Source: Mesorhizobium ventifaucium
Lineage (GTDB): Bacteria > Pseudomonadota > Alphaproteobacteria > Rhizobiales > Rhizobiaceae
Reading direction: 5' to 3'
DNA length: 64,000 nucleotides
Assembly: GCF_935822925.1 (NCBI RefSeq)
Contig: NZ_CAKXZS010000024.1
Coordinates: forward strand, 1 to 64,000
Part shown: piece by piece, positions 8,635 through 17,732 of the stretch
How positions within the stretch are numbered: the first letter of the stretch is position 1
How the letters are laid out: every line of letters starts with the position of its first letter
Notes under the pieces: model-generated
Told to the model about the DNA's origin: nothing
Database searches by the model: none
The model's input: the letters and a program-made list of their open reading frames with translations, nothing else
Position numbers and translations under genes: made by a program

Positions 8635-9531
8635 ATGGGTTTGCTTGAATTGCGGCTGCCCGACATCGTCGTTGTGACAGGCACAGCGTCAGGTCTCGGG
8701 CTCGAAGTGGCCAGGCAACTGCTGCAGAGCAACTGTCAGGTGGTCGGCGTCGATATGGCGCCATCTGCGCTCGAATCCGATCCCAGCTACCAACAGGTCA
8801 CCGGCTCGATCGCTGATACAAGTACCTGGAACTGGGTGGTCGATCTCCTCGACGCCCAAGCGTCCGCAACGCTAGGGCTCGTGACCTGCGCCGCAATCCT
8901 TGACGTGGGCACTGTACCTGAAGCGACCCCCCAGCGCATCGAGCGCACCATGTCGGTAAACGTGACCGGCACCGCCTTGGGGATGGCAATGATCATCCCT
9001 CGGATGGAGGCGAACGGCGGTGGCGCCATCGTTGCGGTTGCGTCAGTCAACGCCACCTTGGCCGAGCAGCAGCTGGCCATCTACAACGCATCGAAAGCAG
9101 CCGTGCGTCAGCTGGCTCGAACCGCAGCACTCGACCACGCACGACGAGGCATCCGGATCAACGTTCTGAGTCCCGGTCCCATGATGGCTGGCCTCTTCAA
9201 GCGACACGTCGAGAGCGCCACCGACAGCTCCAGGTTCCTGGCAACCCGGGCAAATCGACAGCCGCAAGGCCGCATCCTCGAGGCAAGTGAGGTCGCGCAA
9301 GCAGCGTTGTTCCTCTTGTCAGATGGGGCAACGGCACTGCTTGGCGCAGACGTCATCGCCGATGGTGGATTGACTGCTGGTTCGATTTCCGAACCGGCGC
9401 CGAAGGGGCGTCCGTCTAAACTCACGATCGTTGGGAGGAACCAATATGGACACTGGTCTCAAGGGAAAGGTCGTAATCATCACCGGCGCCGCCAATGGCA
9501 TCGGCCGCGCCACGGCCTTGGGTTTCGCTAG
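8635..9531 (+). CDS. SDR family oxidoreductase with 3' extension
   Basis: Short-chain dehydrogenase with TGTASGLG at residues 15-22 and catalytic Ser137, Tyr150 and Lys154 (YNASK). The usual NNAG is replaced by TCAA. Normal family length would end near DGGLTAGS (about residue 255). Here the frame runs on for about 40 residues and overlaps the next gene by 86 bases. A TAA in another frame at about 9418-9420 would give a normal end, so a small indel upstream of it is possible. It lies 7 bases after maleylacetate reductase in the same operon. It probably oxidises a ring or side-chain hydroxyl of the substrate; the specificity is unknown. Confidence 0.82.
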   Translation: MGLLELRLPDIVVVTGTASGLGLEVARQLLQSNCQVVGVDMAPSALESDPSYQQVTGSIADTSTWNWVVDLLDAQASATLGLVTCAAILDVGTVPEATPQRIERTMSVNVTGTALGMAMIIPRMEANGGGAIVAVASVNATLAEQQLAIYNASKAAVRQLARTAALDHARRGIRINVLSPGPMMAGLFKRHVESATDSSRFLATRANRQPQGRILEASEVAQAALFLLSDGATALLGADVIADGGLTAGSISEPAPKGRPSKLTIVGRNQYGHWSQGKGRNHHRRRQWHRPRHGLGFR

Positions 9532-10246
9532 GGAAGGCGCCGACCTCGGACTGTTGGATATCGACGAGAAAGGATTGGCAGAGGTCGAGGCCGTCGCCAG
9601 TCACCATGGTGTCACGGTTCACTCCGCAAGCGCCGATCTCTCGGTAGCGGCTGGAGTGTCCGGCGGCATGGACGAGCTTCTGAAGGCCTTCGGGAACCGC
9701 GTTGACGTGCTCGTCAACAATGTTGGTTCCGGCGCCATCCGCAGCTTCGACGACGTCGATGACGCCGCGTGGGAAGCAACGCTTTCGCTCAACTTCATGA
9801 GTTATGTGCGAGCGATCCGCAAAGCGCTGCCAATCCTGCGGGCCAATGGCGGCGTCATCGTCAACAATGCGTCGGATCTCGCGCGACAGCCAGAACCGGT
9901 GCCGGTCGACTACTCGGTATCGAAGGCGGCAATCCTCGCCCTCACCAAGGCATTGGCCCGGGCCGAGGCTCCCAAGATCCGCGTCAACGCTGTAGCTCCT
10001 GGCCCCATCTGGTCGCCTTTCTGGGAGAAACCTGGGGGCTTCGCCGAGACGATGGGCAAGTACCACAAGATGGAGCCGCAGGCGGCCGTCGAGCACGAAA
10101 TGAAACTTCGGCAGCTGCCACTGCAGCGGCTCGGGACGCCGGACGAAGTCGCGAACGTGATCCTGTTCCTCGCCTCTGATCTGGCCTCGTTCGTTACGTC
10201 CTCCGTCTGGGGCGTCGACGGTGGCTCGATCCGATCCATCATCTGA
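9446..10246 (+). CDS. SDR family oxidoreductase
   Basis: Classical short-chain dehydrogenase of 266 residues from ATG 9446 (GGAGG at 9434). It has the cofactor motif TGAANGIG at 13-20, Asp38/Asp40 after beta-2 favouring NAD, and catalytic Ser143, Tyr156 and Lys160 (YSVSK). It is the second SDR in the operon, starting inside the end of the first. Two successive SDRs plus a zinc alcohol dehydrogenase in one operon suggest that several hydroxyls, or several stereoisomers, of a polyol-like substrate are oxidised. Confidence 0.9.
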   Translation: MDTGLKGKVVIITGAANGIGRATALGFAREGADLGLLDIDEKGLAEVEAVASHHGVTVHSASADLSVAAGVSGGMDELLKAFGNRVDVLVNNVGSGAIRSFDDVDDAAWEATLSLNFMSYVRAIRKALPILRANGGVIVNNASDLARQPEPVPVDYSVSKAAILALTKALARAEAPKIRVNAVAPGPIWSPFWEKPGGFAETMGKYHKMEPQAAVEHEMKLRQLPLQRLGTPDEVANVILFLASDLASFVTSSVWGVDGGSIRSII

Positions 10247-11467
10247 CGTGAATGTCTCCGTCCCCAAGGATCGGCTGCCGGCTGGCTTCGAGTTCGCCGT
10301 CGCCTGCGTTTGCGGCGCTATCGTCGCGAACCTCTATTTCGCACAGCCCATCGTCGGGGAAATTGCCGGCACGCTTGGGTTAGCTCCCGAAGGTGCCGGT
10401 ATCATCGTGACGCTTGCCCAGCTGGGCTATTGTCTTGGCCTCCTCCTTTTGGTGCCGCTCGCTGACGCGCTCGAAAACCGACGCCTCGCTTTGGCAGTGC
10501 TCGTCGTCGGCTTCGCCGCCTCGATCACAATGGCACTGACAACCTCGCCGACGCTTTTTCTAATCGCGTGTTTTTGTATCGGCGTCGGGTCAGTGTCTGT
10601 CCAGATCCTGCTTCCCTATGCGGCCGCGCTTTCCGACCCGAAGCGTCAGGGCTTGATGGTTGGGCGCGTGATGGCGGGCATCCTGACCGGCATCATGTTG
10701 TCTCGGCCCTTGTCGAGCTTGATCACCGGTCCTTTCGGCTGGCGGTCGGTCTTCTTTGTCTCTGCAGCCATCTGCCTGGTGCTGCTGTGCTGATCCTCGC
10801 ACGGATGCCGGCGCGACAGCCCGAAAGCAAGCTTGGTTATGGAGCGATGCTGAAGTCCATGGCTTCGCTCGCTTGGGAAAATCGCTTGCTTCAACGTAGG
10901 GCCGCATACCAGTTCCTGATGTTCTATTCCTACACCCTCTTCTGGACGGCCCTGCCCCTCCTTCTGAGCAGGCCGCCCTACAGCCTCGACCAAGTTCAGA
11001 TCGCACTCGTGGCGCTGGCGGGAGCCGCAGGCGCGATCATGTCACCGTTGGCCGGGAGGGGAGCTGACCGCGGAGCGATCACCTTGGGAACGACGCTCTC
11101 CCTCAGCGCCGGCGTCCTATCCTGGATCGTCGCCGGCTGGGGCGGATCGGGTGGCGTGGTGGGGCTGGCGGCCCTGCTGGTTGGTGCCCTCCTTCTCGAC
11201 GGCGCCGTCCCCGTGTCCCTGGTGATGAGCCAGCGTGAGCTCTTTTCCGCTCACCCTAACGAACGGGCTCGCCTCAACGGCCTCTTCATGGCAGCCTTCT
11301 TCGTCGGTGGGGCAACTGGCGCCAGCGTCGGCGTCTGGGCGATTGAGAGCTTTGGTTGGCATGGCGCTATGATTGCAGGCGCTTCGGGCCCCCTGCTTGC
11401 GCTGACACTGCATCTGATTTTTCTGGCGCTACAAGCGCCGCCACTTTCCAAAGGAGTTCCAAAGTGA
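10221..11467 (+). pseudogene. MFS transporter, one frameshift
   Basis: Major facilitator transporter (12-helix DHA1-like type, N-terminal ANLYFAQPIVGEIA) split by one frameshift. The first frame runs from GTG 10221 or GTG 10248 to a TGA at 10791-10793, about six helices. The second frame continues from LILARMPAR at about 10791 to 11467. A one-base change near 10790 (in CTGCTGTGCTGATC) restores a protein of about 410 residues. Its end overlaps the next start by 4 bases (GTGA), so the gene was coupled in the operon. It is probably an importer or exporter for the pathway compound. If the frameshift is real the transporter is lost, leaving the ABC importer at 13.5-16.4 kb. Confidence 0.85.
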
Positions 11468-12534
11468 GAGCTGCCCGCTTCTACGCCAAAGGCGACGTCC
11501 GAGTTGAGGAACTTCCGGATCCGGTCGACCTGCAGCCGGACGAAGTTCTTGTCCGCAACAGGTTGTGCGGCATTTGCGGCACCGATCTGCACGAGTTTGC
11601 CGACGGACCCCACTTCATATCTGCTCAGCCCAACCCTTTCTCGGGGGCCTCAATTCCGCAGATTCTCGGCCACGAGTTCAGCGGTGAAATCGCGGCCGTT
11701 GGGAGCGACGTGTCCCACCTGAAGATCGGAGACCGCGTGGCGATCCAGCCGCACATGGGCCCGGCCGATGGTTACTTCGGCGTTCGCGGCCTGCATTTCC
11801 TTGGCACCCGCGGGGCCGCGACTGGCCTGACATGGAATTGGGGAGGGTTCGCGGATTTCGCGGTCATGAAGGCATCCGCGACCGTCAAAATGCCTGACAC
11901 CCTGACTTTCGAACAGGGAGCGATGGTGGAGCCGGCGGCTGTCGCGGTGACAGCAGTCGACCGCAGCGGGCTTGAGCCGGGCGGCTCGATCCTGATCACT
12001 GGTGGCGGCCCAATCGGGGCGCTTACGGTCATGGCCTCCCACGCTGCCGGCGCCGGCAAGATCTTCCTCAGCGAACCCAATGCGGCCCGCCGCAAGCGCA
12101 TCGAGTCGTTGGGCATTCCGGTCATCACGATCGACCCTACCAAGACGCCGCTTGCAGACTTCATTCGAGAGCACACATTCGAGCGCCTCGGGTGCGATTC
12201 AGCTATCGAGTGCGCGGGCAACCCGCGAGCTATTGCCGACTGCATCAAGTCGGTGCGCTCGCAGGCAACGGTGGTGCTTGTCGGCCTCACCAACGCCAAG
12301 GTTGAGTTCTCACCTTTTGACCTGATCACGCGCGATATTCGATTGCAGGGGTCGCTCTGCTACCCGACGACACTATGGCCGCGTGTTTACGCAATGATCG
12401 AGAGCGGCCGTTTGCCAGTTGAACGCCTAATCGATGACACGATCGCCTTGGACGACATCGTCGAGAAGGGATTCAAGCCGCTGATGGATCCGAGCGGGAC
12501 TAAAATGAAGATCTTGGTCGAGCTGGGCGCTTAG
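11464..12534 (+). CDS. Zinc-type alcohol dehydrogenase (butanediol dehydrogenase-like)
   Basis: Medium-chain dehydrogenase of 356 residues. The start is GTG 11464, with AAGGAG at 11450-11455 and a 4-base overlap with the MFS gene. The catalytic zinc motif CGICGTDLHE and GHEFSGEIAAVG are intact, as is the Rossmann motif GGGPIGALT. Best match by eye is the 2,3-butanediol/sorbitol dehydrogenase group. Oddly, the lobe that normally binds a structural zinc with four cysteines is here without any of them (GDRVAIQPHMGPADGYFGVRG). It is the last gene of the operon, probably oxidising a secondary alcohol of the substrate. Confidence 0.88.
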   Translation: MRAARFYAKGDVRVEELPDPVDLQPDEVLVRNRLCGICGTDLHEFADGPHFISAQPNPFSGASIPQILGHEFSGEIAAVGSDVSHLKIGDRVAIQPHMGPADGYFGVRGLHFLGTRGAATGLTWNWGGFADFAVMKASATVKMPDTLTFEQGAMVEPAAVAVTAVDRSGLEPGGSILITGGGPIGALTVMASHAAGAGKIFLSEPNAARRKRIESLGIPVITIDPTKTPLADFIREHTFERLGCDSAIECAGNPRAIADCIKSVRSQATVVLVGLTNAKVEFSPFDLITRDIRLQGSLCYPTTLWPRVYAMIESGRLPVERLIDDTIALDDIVEKGFKPLMDPSGTKMKILVELGA

Positions 12535-12545
12535 CTGGCAGGCCC

Positions 12546-12573
12546 GCAGTCGTCGACACCGCTGCGCGACTGC
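12546..12573. terminator. Weak hairpin between convergent genes
   Basis: A 7-bp perfect stem, GCAGTCG with CGACTGC, lies between the convergent alcohol dehydrogenase and dioxygenase genes. There is no T-run on either side, so it is at best a weak terminator. Confidence 0.3.
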
Positions 12574-12604
12574 CGCCCCTCTGAATGAGCCGCTGACGAC
12601 GATC

Positions 12605-13444
12605 CTACAATCGCTTCAGGACGAAGTCGAACTTAACTTTCCACTTGGTCGGCGCGTCGACGAGCGGCTCGAAGGCGACGATCAATGTGTCCTTCACCCC
12701 AAACACGGAATCCGACTCCAGGTAAGGGTCTCCCTCGACGAAGATGTGCGTGCAGAGGCGATCGTAGCCGTTCGCGCCAACCAGGAAATGCACGTGCGCG
12801 GGGCGGAAAGGATGACGCTCGAGCTGTTCGAGCATTTGCCCCACGGGTCCGTCGTTTGGAATGGGGTATGAAGTCGGCTTGATCCCGACAAAGCTGTATC
12901 GACCGTCAACGCCAGTTCTGAAGATGCCACGGTTGTTGAACGGCGGCTGTATGTCAGGCTGCTGAACGTCGTAGAAGCCTTCGTCGTTGTCTGACCAAAC
13001 GTCGACATAGGCGTTGTCGATTGGATTGCCGTCAAGGTCGAGGACGCGGCCCTCGTAAAGACAAAGCTCACCTTTGCCATCGAGGTTGATGTTGTCACCC
13101 ATCTGCCGTTCGGGCGACCCGTCGACGTGGAATGGTCCAAACACCGTGTTCTCCGTGGCACCGGTGGGACGCCGATGATTGATCGCGTCCACCAGCATCG
13201 AAACACCGAGCACGTCCGAGAGCAGGATAAATTCCTGCCGCGTGTCGCTGCACATCTGCCCGGTACGGGTCAGAAACGCGATTGCAATCTCCCACTCTGC
13301 CTCGGTAAGTTCGACATCGCGAATGAAACCATGGAGGTGATTGATCAGCGACTCCATAACGGTACGAAGACGAGCATTCGTTCCATCGCCCATCCTCGCG
13401 AGGACCGCTTCGACCGAGTTCTGTTCATTCAGGTACTTTGACAA
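12605..13444 (-). CDS. Hydroxyquinol 1,2-dioxygenase (intradiol)
   Basis: Intradiol ring-cleavage dioxygenase of 279 residues. It has the N-terminal dimerisation helices of the catechol/hydroxyquinol dioxygenase family and the four iron(III) ligands Tyr158 (EGFYDV), Tyr193 (TSYPIP), His217 and His219 (RPAHVHF). The reaction would be hydroxyquinol (1,2,4-trihydroxybenzene) plus O2 to maleylacetate. Catechol dioxygenases share the fold; the call for hydroxyquinol rests on the neighbouring maleylacetate reductase and the absence of muconate cycloisomerase and muconolactone isomerase genes. It is followed on the same strand by nothing, and preceded by the ABC importer genes 53 bases upstream, so it may be co-transcribed with them. 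Confidence 0.88.
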   Translation of the reverse strand: MSKYLNEQNSVEAVLARMGDGTNARLRTVMESLINHLHGFIRDVELTEAEWEIAIAFLTRTGQMCSDTRQEFILLSDVLGVSMLVDAINHRRPTGATENTVFGPFHVDGSPERQMGDNINLDGKGELCLYEGRVLDLDGNPIDNAYVDVWSDNDEGFYDVQQPDIQPPFNNRGIFRTGVDGRYSFVGIKPTSYPIPNDGPVGQMLEQLERHPFRPAHVHFLVGANGYDRLCTHIFVEGDPYLESDSVFGVKDTLIVAFEPLVDAPTKWKVKFDFVLKRL

Positions 13445-13497
13445 TTCGACCTCCTCTCGGTCGCGCTCCCAATTCGGGCCGCCCTCCGACGCGATCC

Positions 13498-14277
13498 CTA
13501 GATCGTTTTTCCGAGCGATGCTTCGAGCTGGGCGAGTTCCTGCCCACCGGCCATCAAACTTTGCAGTTCTTCTGATGAGATATGCCCACGATCGGCCGTG
13601 CCAAGCGTCTTACCGCGGTTGAGAACGGTAAACCGGTCTCCGACCGCCATCGCGTGCCGGACATTGTGGGTGATGAACACGACGCCGATGCCCTTCTTGC
13701 GTACCCGGTCGATTGTCGTCAGCACATTGGCGGTCTGGCGCACGCCAAGCGCCGAGGTCGGCTCATCGAGAATGAGTACCTTGGCGCCGAAATAGACGGC
13801 ACGCGCGATCGCGACGGTCTGTCGCTCGCCTCCCGACAGAGTGCCAACCGCCTGACCCGGCTCTCGCAAATTGATACCCATTTGCTTCATCTGCTCGAGT
13901 GTGATGGCATCGGCCTTCTTGAAATCCAGCCAGCGTAAGGGGCCGAGGCCGGCCTCTGGCTCGCGGCCGAGCCAGAAATTCCGGCTGACGCTCATCAGCG
14001 GGATCATGGCAAGGTCCTGATAGACGGTGGCGATACCGGCAGCAAGCGCCTCGCGAGGGCTTGTGAAGTGGACAATCTCGCCTCCCACCCTCATCTCGCC
14101 ACTCGACGGGGTATGGGCTCCCGACATTGTCTTGATGAAGGTCGATTTGCCGGCGCCATTGTCACCGAGCAGGCAGTGACACTCACCCGGCATGACGCTG
14201 AACGACACGCCTGAAAGGGCGATGATGCGGCCGAAGTGCTTCTGGATGTCAATCATTTCCAGGATTGGCGTGGTCAT
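13498..14277 (-). CDS. Sugar-type ABC transporter, ATP-binding protein
   Basis: ATPase of the ribose/xylose/inositol (CUT2) importer class, 259 residues with a single ATPase domain. Walker A GDNGAGKST is at 38-46, the signature LSGGERQ at 147-153 and Walker B VLILDEP at 167-173. ATG 14277 is chosen because it overlaps the permease stop by one base and the protein then begins at the family N-terminus. An upstream start would only translate permease DNA in another frame. Most CUT2 ATPases are tandem duplications of about 500 residues; the single-domain form here matches the FrcA/XylG-short type. Confidence 0.92.
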   Translation of the reverse strand: MTTPILEMIDIQKHFGRIIALSGVSFSVMPGECHCLLGDNGAGKSTFIKTMSGAHTPSSGEMRVGGEIVHFTSPREALAAGIATVYQDLAMIPLMSVSRNFWLGREPEAGLGPLRWLDFKKADAITLEQMKQMGINLREPGQAVGTLSGGERQTVAIARAVYFGAKVLILDEPTSALGVRQTANVLTTIDRVRKKGIGVVFITHNVRHAMAVGDRFTVLNRGKTLGTADRGHISSEELQSLMAGGQELAQLEASLGKTI

Positions 14278-15389
14278 CACCTTTCTCCTGTGATCGAGCG
14301 GCGGATGTACGTGTTGGCCACAACTGCGCCGAGGAGGATTGTGCCAAGGAACACTCGGAAGAGTGAGCTCTCGACGTTGGTGAAGAACAGACCCTGCTGG
14401 ACCACACCGAAAATAACGGCACCCAGAGCGGCGCCCAACACAGACCCGTAGCCACCGGTCAGCAATGCACCGCCGATGACGACACAAATAATCGCCTCGA
14501 ATTCCTTCATAATACCGCGATCGGACGCAGCCGACCCGAACTCGATCGCTTGGGAGATGCCGAGGAGCGCTGCGCATATTGCGGCAACGATAAACATCAG
14601 TACCTTCACTCGAGCCACGGGAACGCCGACGTTGCGGGCAGCCTGTGGGTCACCGCCGGCAGCGTAAATCCAGTTGCCGAACTTGGTACGGGTCAGAACC
14701 CACTGCCCGACGATCACCAGGCCGATGGCCCACAGTATCAGCATGGGAATGCCATCGACGATCGGTTGCCCTGCCCGCGTACCTCGGGTGTACGTTTCGA
14801 TGACGCCTTGCTGACCCAGCCATGTGAACAGGCCTGTGAACGCTTTACCTCCGAAGAGCCAGGCGATGGGGTCGCCCGCTGCCGCATCACCGATACCCGA
14901 TACCACCGGCTGTTTGTTGAAGGTGATCGCACTCCAGATCGTCGCGCCGCGAAGGATGAACATGAAGGCCAGCGTCACGACAAAAGACGGAAGACCCGTG
15001 CGAATGACGAGGACGCCGTTGATTGCGCCAATCAAGGCACAGACTACAAAGGTCAGCAGGATCGCTACCCAGACTGGAATGCCAACGTGGATGACCAGCA
15101 ATCCGAACACCATGCCGGAAAAGCCCACCATGGACCCGAGCGACAGATCGAACTCGCCTGCGATCATCAGCAGCGACACGCCCACGGCCAGCACGATGAA
15201 CTGCGCCGAAACGGTGCTCCAGTTAATGACACCATCCAGGGCGAACATCTGGGTGCTGCCGGCGAGAATGAGGAAGAAAGCGAACACGGCTGCCGTGCCG
15301 CCAATTGCTCCAAGCTCCGGGCGAACGAGCGCTCGACGCAGGAGTGAGTTCCGCTTGAGGCGCTCGTCGGTGCTAGTTGTGGACGTCAT
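14277..15389 (-). CDS. Sugar-type ABC transporter, permease
   Basis: Permease of the BPD_transp_2 (RbsC/XylH/FrcB-like) family with 370 residues and about ten membrane segments. The conserved motif AGEFDLSLGSMVG (about 77-89) is the typical GxxDLSVGS region of sugar permeases. The EAA-like loop is seen as AAGGDPQAARNVGVPVARV. It sits between the binding-protein gene and the ATPase gene on one strand and overlaps the ATPase start by one base, so the three make a complete importer. Confidence 0.93.
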   Translation of the reverse strand: MTSTTSTDERLKRNSLLRRALVRPELGAIGGTAAVFAFFLILAGSTQMFALDGVINWSTVSAQFIVLAVGVSLLMIAGEFDLSLGSMVGFSGMVFGLLVIHVGIPVWVAILLTFVVCALIGAINGVLVIRTGLPSFVVTLAFMFILRGATIWSAITFNKQPVVSGIGDAAAGDPIAWLFGGKAFTGLFTWLGQQGVIETYTRGTRAGQPIVDGIPMLILWAIGLVIVGQWVLTRTKFGNWIYAAGGDPQAARNVGVPVARVKVLMFIVAAICAALLGISQAIEFGSAASDRGIMKEFEAIICVVIGGALLTGGYGSVLGAALGAVIFGVVQQGLFFTNVESSLFRVFLGTILLGAVVANTYIRRSITGER

Positions 15390-15470
15390 CTGATCTTGCC
15401 CGCAAAAGGGATCTGTAAGAAAGGAAGGGCGGAAGCGCAGGTCGCTTCCGTCCCCCGGGAGGCGAGGCGC

Positions 15471-16424
15471 TTACCGGTACTTGCCGGCCAGCGACTCGAC
15501 GAGAGCAAGGTTGTCCTTGGTGACGAACCCCGGTCCCGAAAGCACCGAATTGGCCTGCAGCACGCCATAGCGGAGATCATTGGTCAGCGTGATGACCGGC
15601 AGGTAGCCCTGCAGGAAAGGCTGCTGGTCGATGGCGAAGTTGATGACGCCATCCTTGATCGCCTGCGATATGTCGGGATTGAGATCGAAGGTCGCGAAGT
15701 AGATGTCGCCCGCCATCCCATTGTCCTTCAGCGCTTTGATCGTCGGAATCGCGGTCATGGGGCCGAGGGTCAAGACGGCGCCCGTATCCTGATGGCTCGA
15801 AAGGTAAGCCTTCACTCGGTTGGCGATTTCCGCCGCGTCGGTGCCGGAATCGATCATCTGCTCGCCCAGAGGCACGCCCAGACCTTCCGCGAAGCCTTCA
15901 CAGCGCTGCTGCCCTGCCACATTGGGGAACAAGCTGTTCACGCAGAGGAACGACTTCATGCCTTCGGCTTTTGCTCGTTCACCGGCGCCCTGGCCGGCTT
16001 CAAATTCAGGCTGACCGACGTGCAGCAGGGCACCAAGTTTTTTGGATTCCTCGGCCGTGCCCGTGTTCATCGTCACAACAGGGATACCTTGGGCAACCGC
16101 GTCCTCGATTGCGCCGCCCACTGTTTCGAGATCGGGGATCGTAACGATGATCCCGTCGGGCTTCTCGGCGGTCGTTTGCTGGATGATGCGCACCATGTCC
16201 GCCAAGTCGCCGGACGGCGGATTGCGGAACGTGACGGTTGCACCAACTTCCTCTGCTGCCAGGCTGGCGCCGTTCTTGACGGTGTTCCAGAACGTCTCGC
16301 TGTCAGGGGAATGGTGGATAAGGACGTATTTCTCGTCGGCAGCGCTTGCTGACTGTACGACGCCCGTTGCGGCTGTTGCGGCGAGACCCGCCAACAACAC
16401 CGCCTTAAACGATAGCTTTTTCAT
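15471..16424 (-). CDS. Sugar-type ABC transporter, periplasmic binding protein
   Basis: Periplasmic-binding-protein-4 (RbsB-like) family protein of 317 residues from ATG 16424, which has GGAGGAGCAG just upstream. The signal peptide is residues 1-28, with a likely cleavage after SASA. The domain shows the family pattern DGIIVTIPD, GIPVVTMNTG and AYLSSHQDTGAVLTLG. The ligand cannot be read from sequence; the class binds pentoses, hexoses, inositols and sometimes autoinducer-2. It is the first gene of the importer operon. Being next to the hydroxyquinol genes, it probably delivers the substrate of that pathway. Confidence 0.93.
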   Translation of the reverse strand: MKKLSFKAVLLAGLAATAATGVVQSASAADEKYVLIHHSPDSETFWNTVKNGASLAAEEVGATVTFRNPPSGDLADMVRIIQQTTAEKPDGIIVTIPDLETVGGAIEDAVAQGIPVVTMNTGTAEESKKLGALLHVGQPEFEAGQGAGERAKAEGMKSFLCVNSLFPNVAGQQRCEGFAEGLGVPLGEQMIDSGTDAAEIANRVKAYLSSHQDTGAVLTLGPMTAIPTIKALKDNGMAGDIYFATFDLNPDISQAIKDGVINFAIDQQPFLQGYLPVITLTNDLRYGVLQANSVLSGPGFVTKDNLALVESLAGKYR

Positions 16425-16854
16425 CTGCTCCTCCACGTTGTTGACTGTCGCTCTACTGGCGCAATCGGGTTCTCCGCTTTGCGCCACGGTCCCCCTCAAC
16501 CGCCAGCGTGGGATTTATGCAGCTATCTTGTCGTGGGATGAACTGGGGCCAGCACAAAACTCTATTGCAGATCACGCAATAATTGCCGGCAGAATGCCGT
16601 CCGCATCACGACCAAAGGCAAAGTCGGCATGAATGGGGCCATGGACCCGACGTCGCCTTTCACCTTGCGACTAGGCGAGCTCGCGGGGTGAGCACAACGT
16701 TGATGGGAGAGGACGTGCACGCCCAATCCACACTCGACGGACCCAGTGACGGTTAGAATGGGAGATCGTCACCCGCTTAAGTGCGATCTCTAACGCATAC
16801 CGGGCACTAAAAAGGCGGGCGCCCCTTTCCGAGGCTGGTTGGTTCTGTGGTCCG
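16425..16854. other. Intergenic, promoter region of the importer
   Basis: No gene is supported here. The first 80 bases should hold the promoter of the binding-protein gene. The rest holds short open frames without domains or ribosome binding sites. Confidence 0.5.
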
Positions 16855-17679
16855 CTACCGAGGGCCGATGCGCTCACCCAGGTTGAGTTCCAGATCGAGG
16901 ATCATATCCGGCGTCGCCTGCCCTAACTGCTGGAAACGCTGCTGCACGGAATCGCGGGCAAGCAGCTGGCTGTAGCGCGCGTACGAGGCCTTGAGGCTTT
17001 CGCCGGTGGGCGGGGGGTTCTCCTCGTTGAGGATCGCCTTGACCGCGACCAGGGCCTCGGCGTCAAAGAAGGCGATCCGCTGGGCAAAGCGGTCGACGAA
17101 GGCGTCGAGTTCTGCGTCGGGGACGGCGCGGTTGATCCAGCCGTAGCGTTCGGCCATCTCCGCGTCGTAATCCTCCCCCGAGGCGATGATTTCCAGCGCG
17201 CGGGCTCGGCCCGTAAGCCGCGACAGCCGCTGCATCCCGCCGCAGCCCGGGATGATCCCCATGCCGACCTGGGGCTGGCCAAGGATCGCGTTCTCGCGGC
17301 TGGCGAAACGCACGTCGAGAGCCAACAGGAACTCGTTGCCGATGCCGCGCGCACGGCCCCGTATGGTCGCGACGGTGATAAAGCGGGCCCTGCCCAGGCG
17401 GTCGATGAGGTCGAACCACGTCGGCATGCCGTCCCCGAACTCCCGCGTTCTGCCCACGTTGAGATGCGCCATGAAAAAGTCAGCCAGGGCACTGTCGAAG
17501 ACGACGACCTTGACCTCAGCGTCGGCTTCAAGCTGGGCGACGATCCGAACTAAACCCGCCTCGACCTCGGGGTCGTAGAGGTTGAGCGGAGGATTGTCGA
17601 AGGTCACCCGCCAGTAGCCGGGTCCGCGGCGCTCGGCGCGGACCGGCTGACGCGCGGTATCCATTGCGGATTCGTTCAT
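16855..17679 (-). CDS. Enoyl-CoA hydratase/isomerase family protein
   Basis: Crotonase-fold protein of 274 residues from ATG 17679, with GGAACAGGA just upstream. Family features are GYWRVTFDNPPLNLYDP, the oxyanion-hole region with RGRARGIGNEFLLALDVRFA and QVGMGIIPGCGGMQRLSR. The usual first catalytic glutamate region is VGMGIIPGCGG, where a Glu is not evident, so it may be an isomerase or non-hydratase member, or act on a non-CoA substrate. It is divergent from a TetR gene, with two similar operator-like repeats between, and is probably repressed by it. I see no direct link to the catabolic locus. Confidence 0.87.
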   Translation of the reverse strand: MNESAMDTARQPVRAERRGPGYWRVTFDNPPLNLYDPEVEAGLVRIVAQLEADAEVKVVVFDSALADFFMAHLNVGRTREFGDGMPTWFDLIDRLGRARFITVATIRGRARGIGNEFLLALDVRFASRENAILGQPQVGMGIIPGCGGMQRLSRLTGRARALEIIASGEDYDAEMAERYGWINRAVPDAELDAFVDRFAQRIAFFDAEALVAVKAILNEENPPPTGESLKASYARYSQLLARDSVQQRFQQLGQATPDMILDLELNLGERIGPR

Positions 17680-17732
17680 GTGTCCTGTTCCTTCAGCGAA
17701 AAAGTGACAACCCCCTGCGGGAAGTCGAGACT

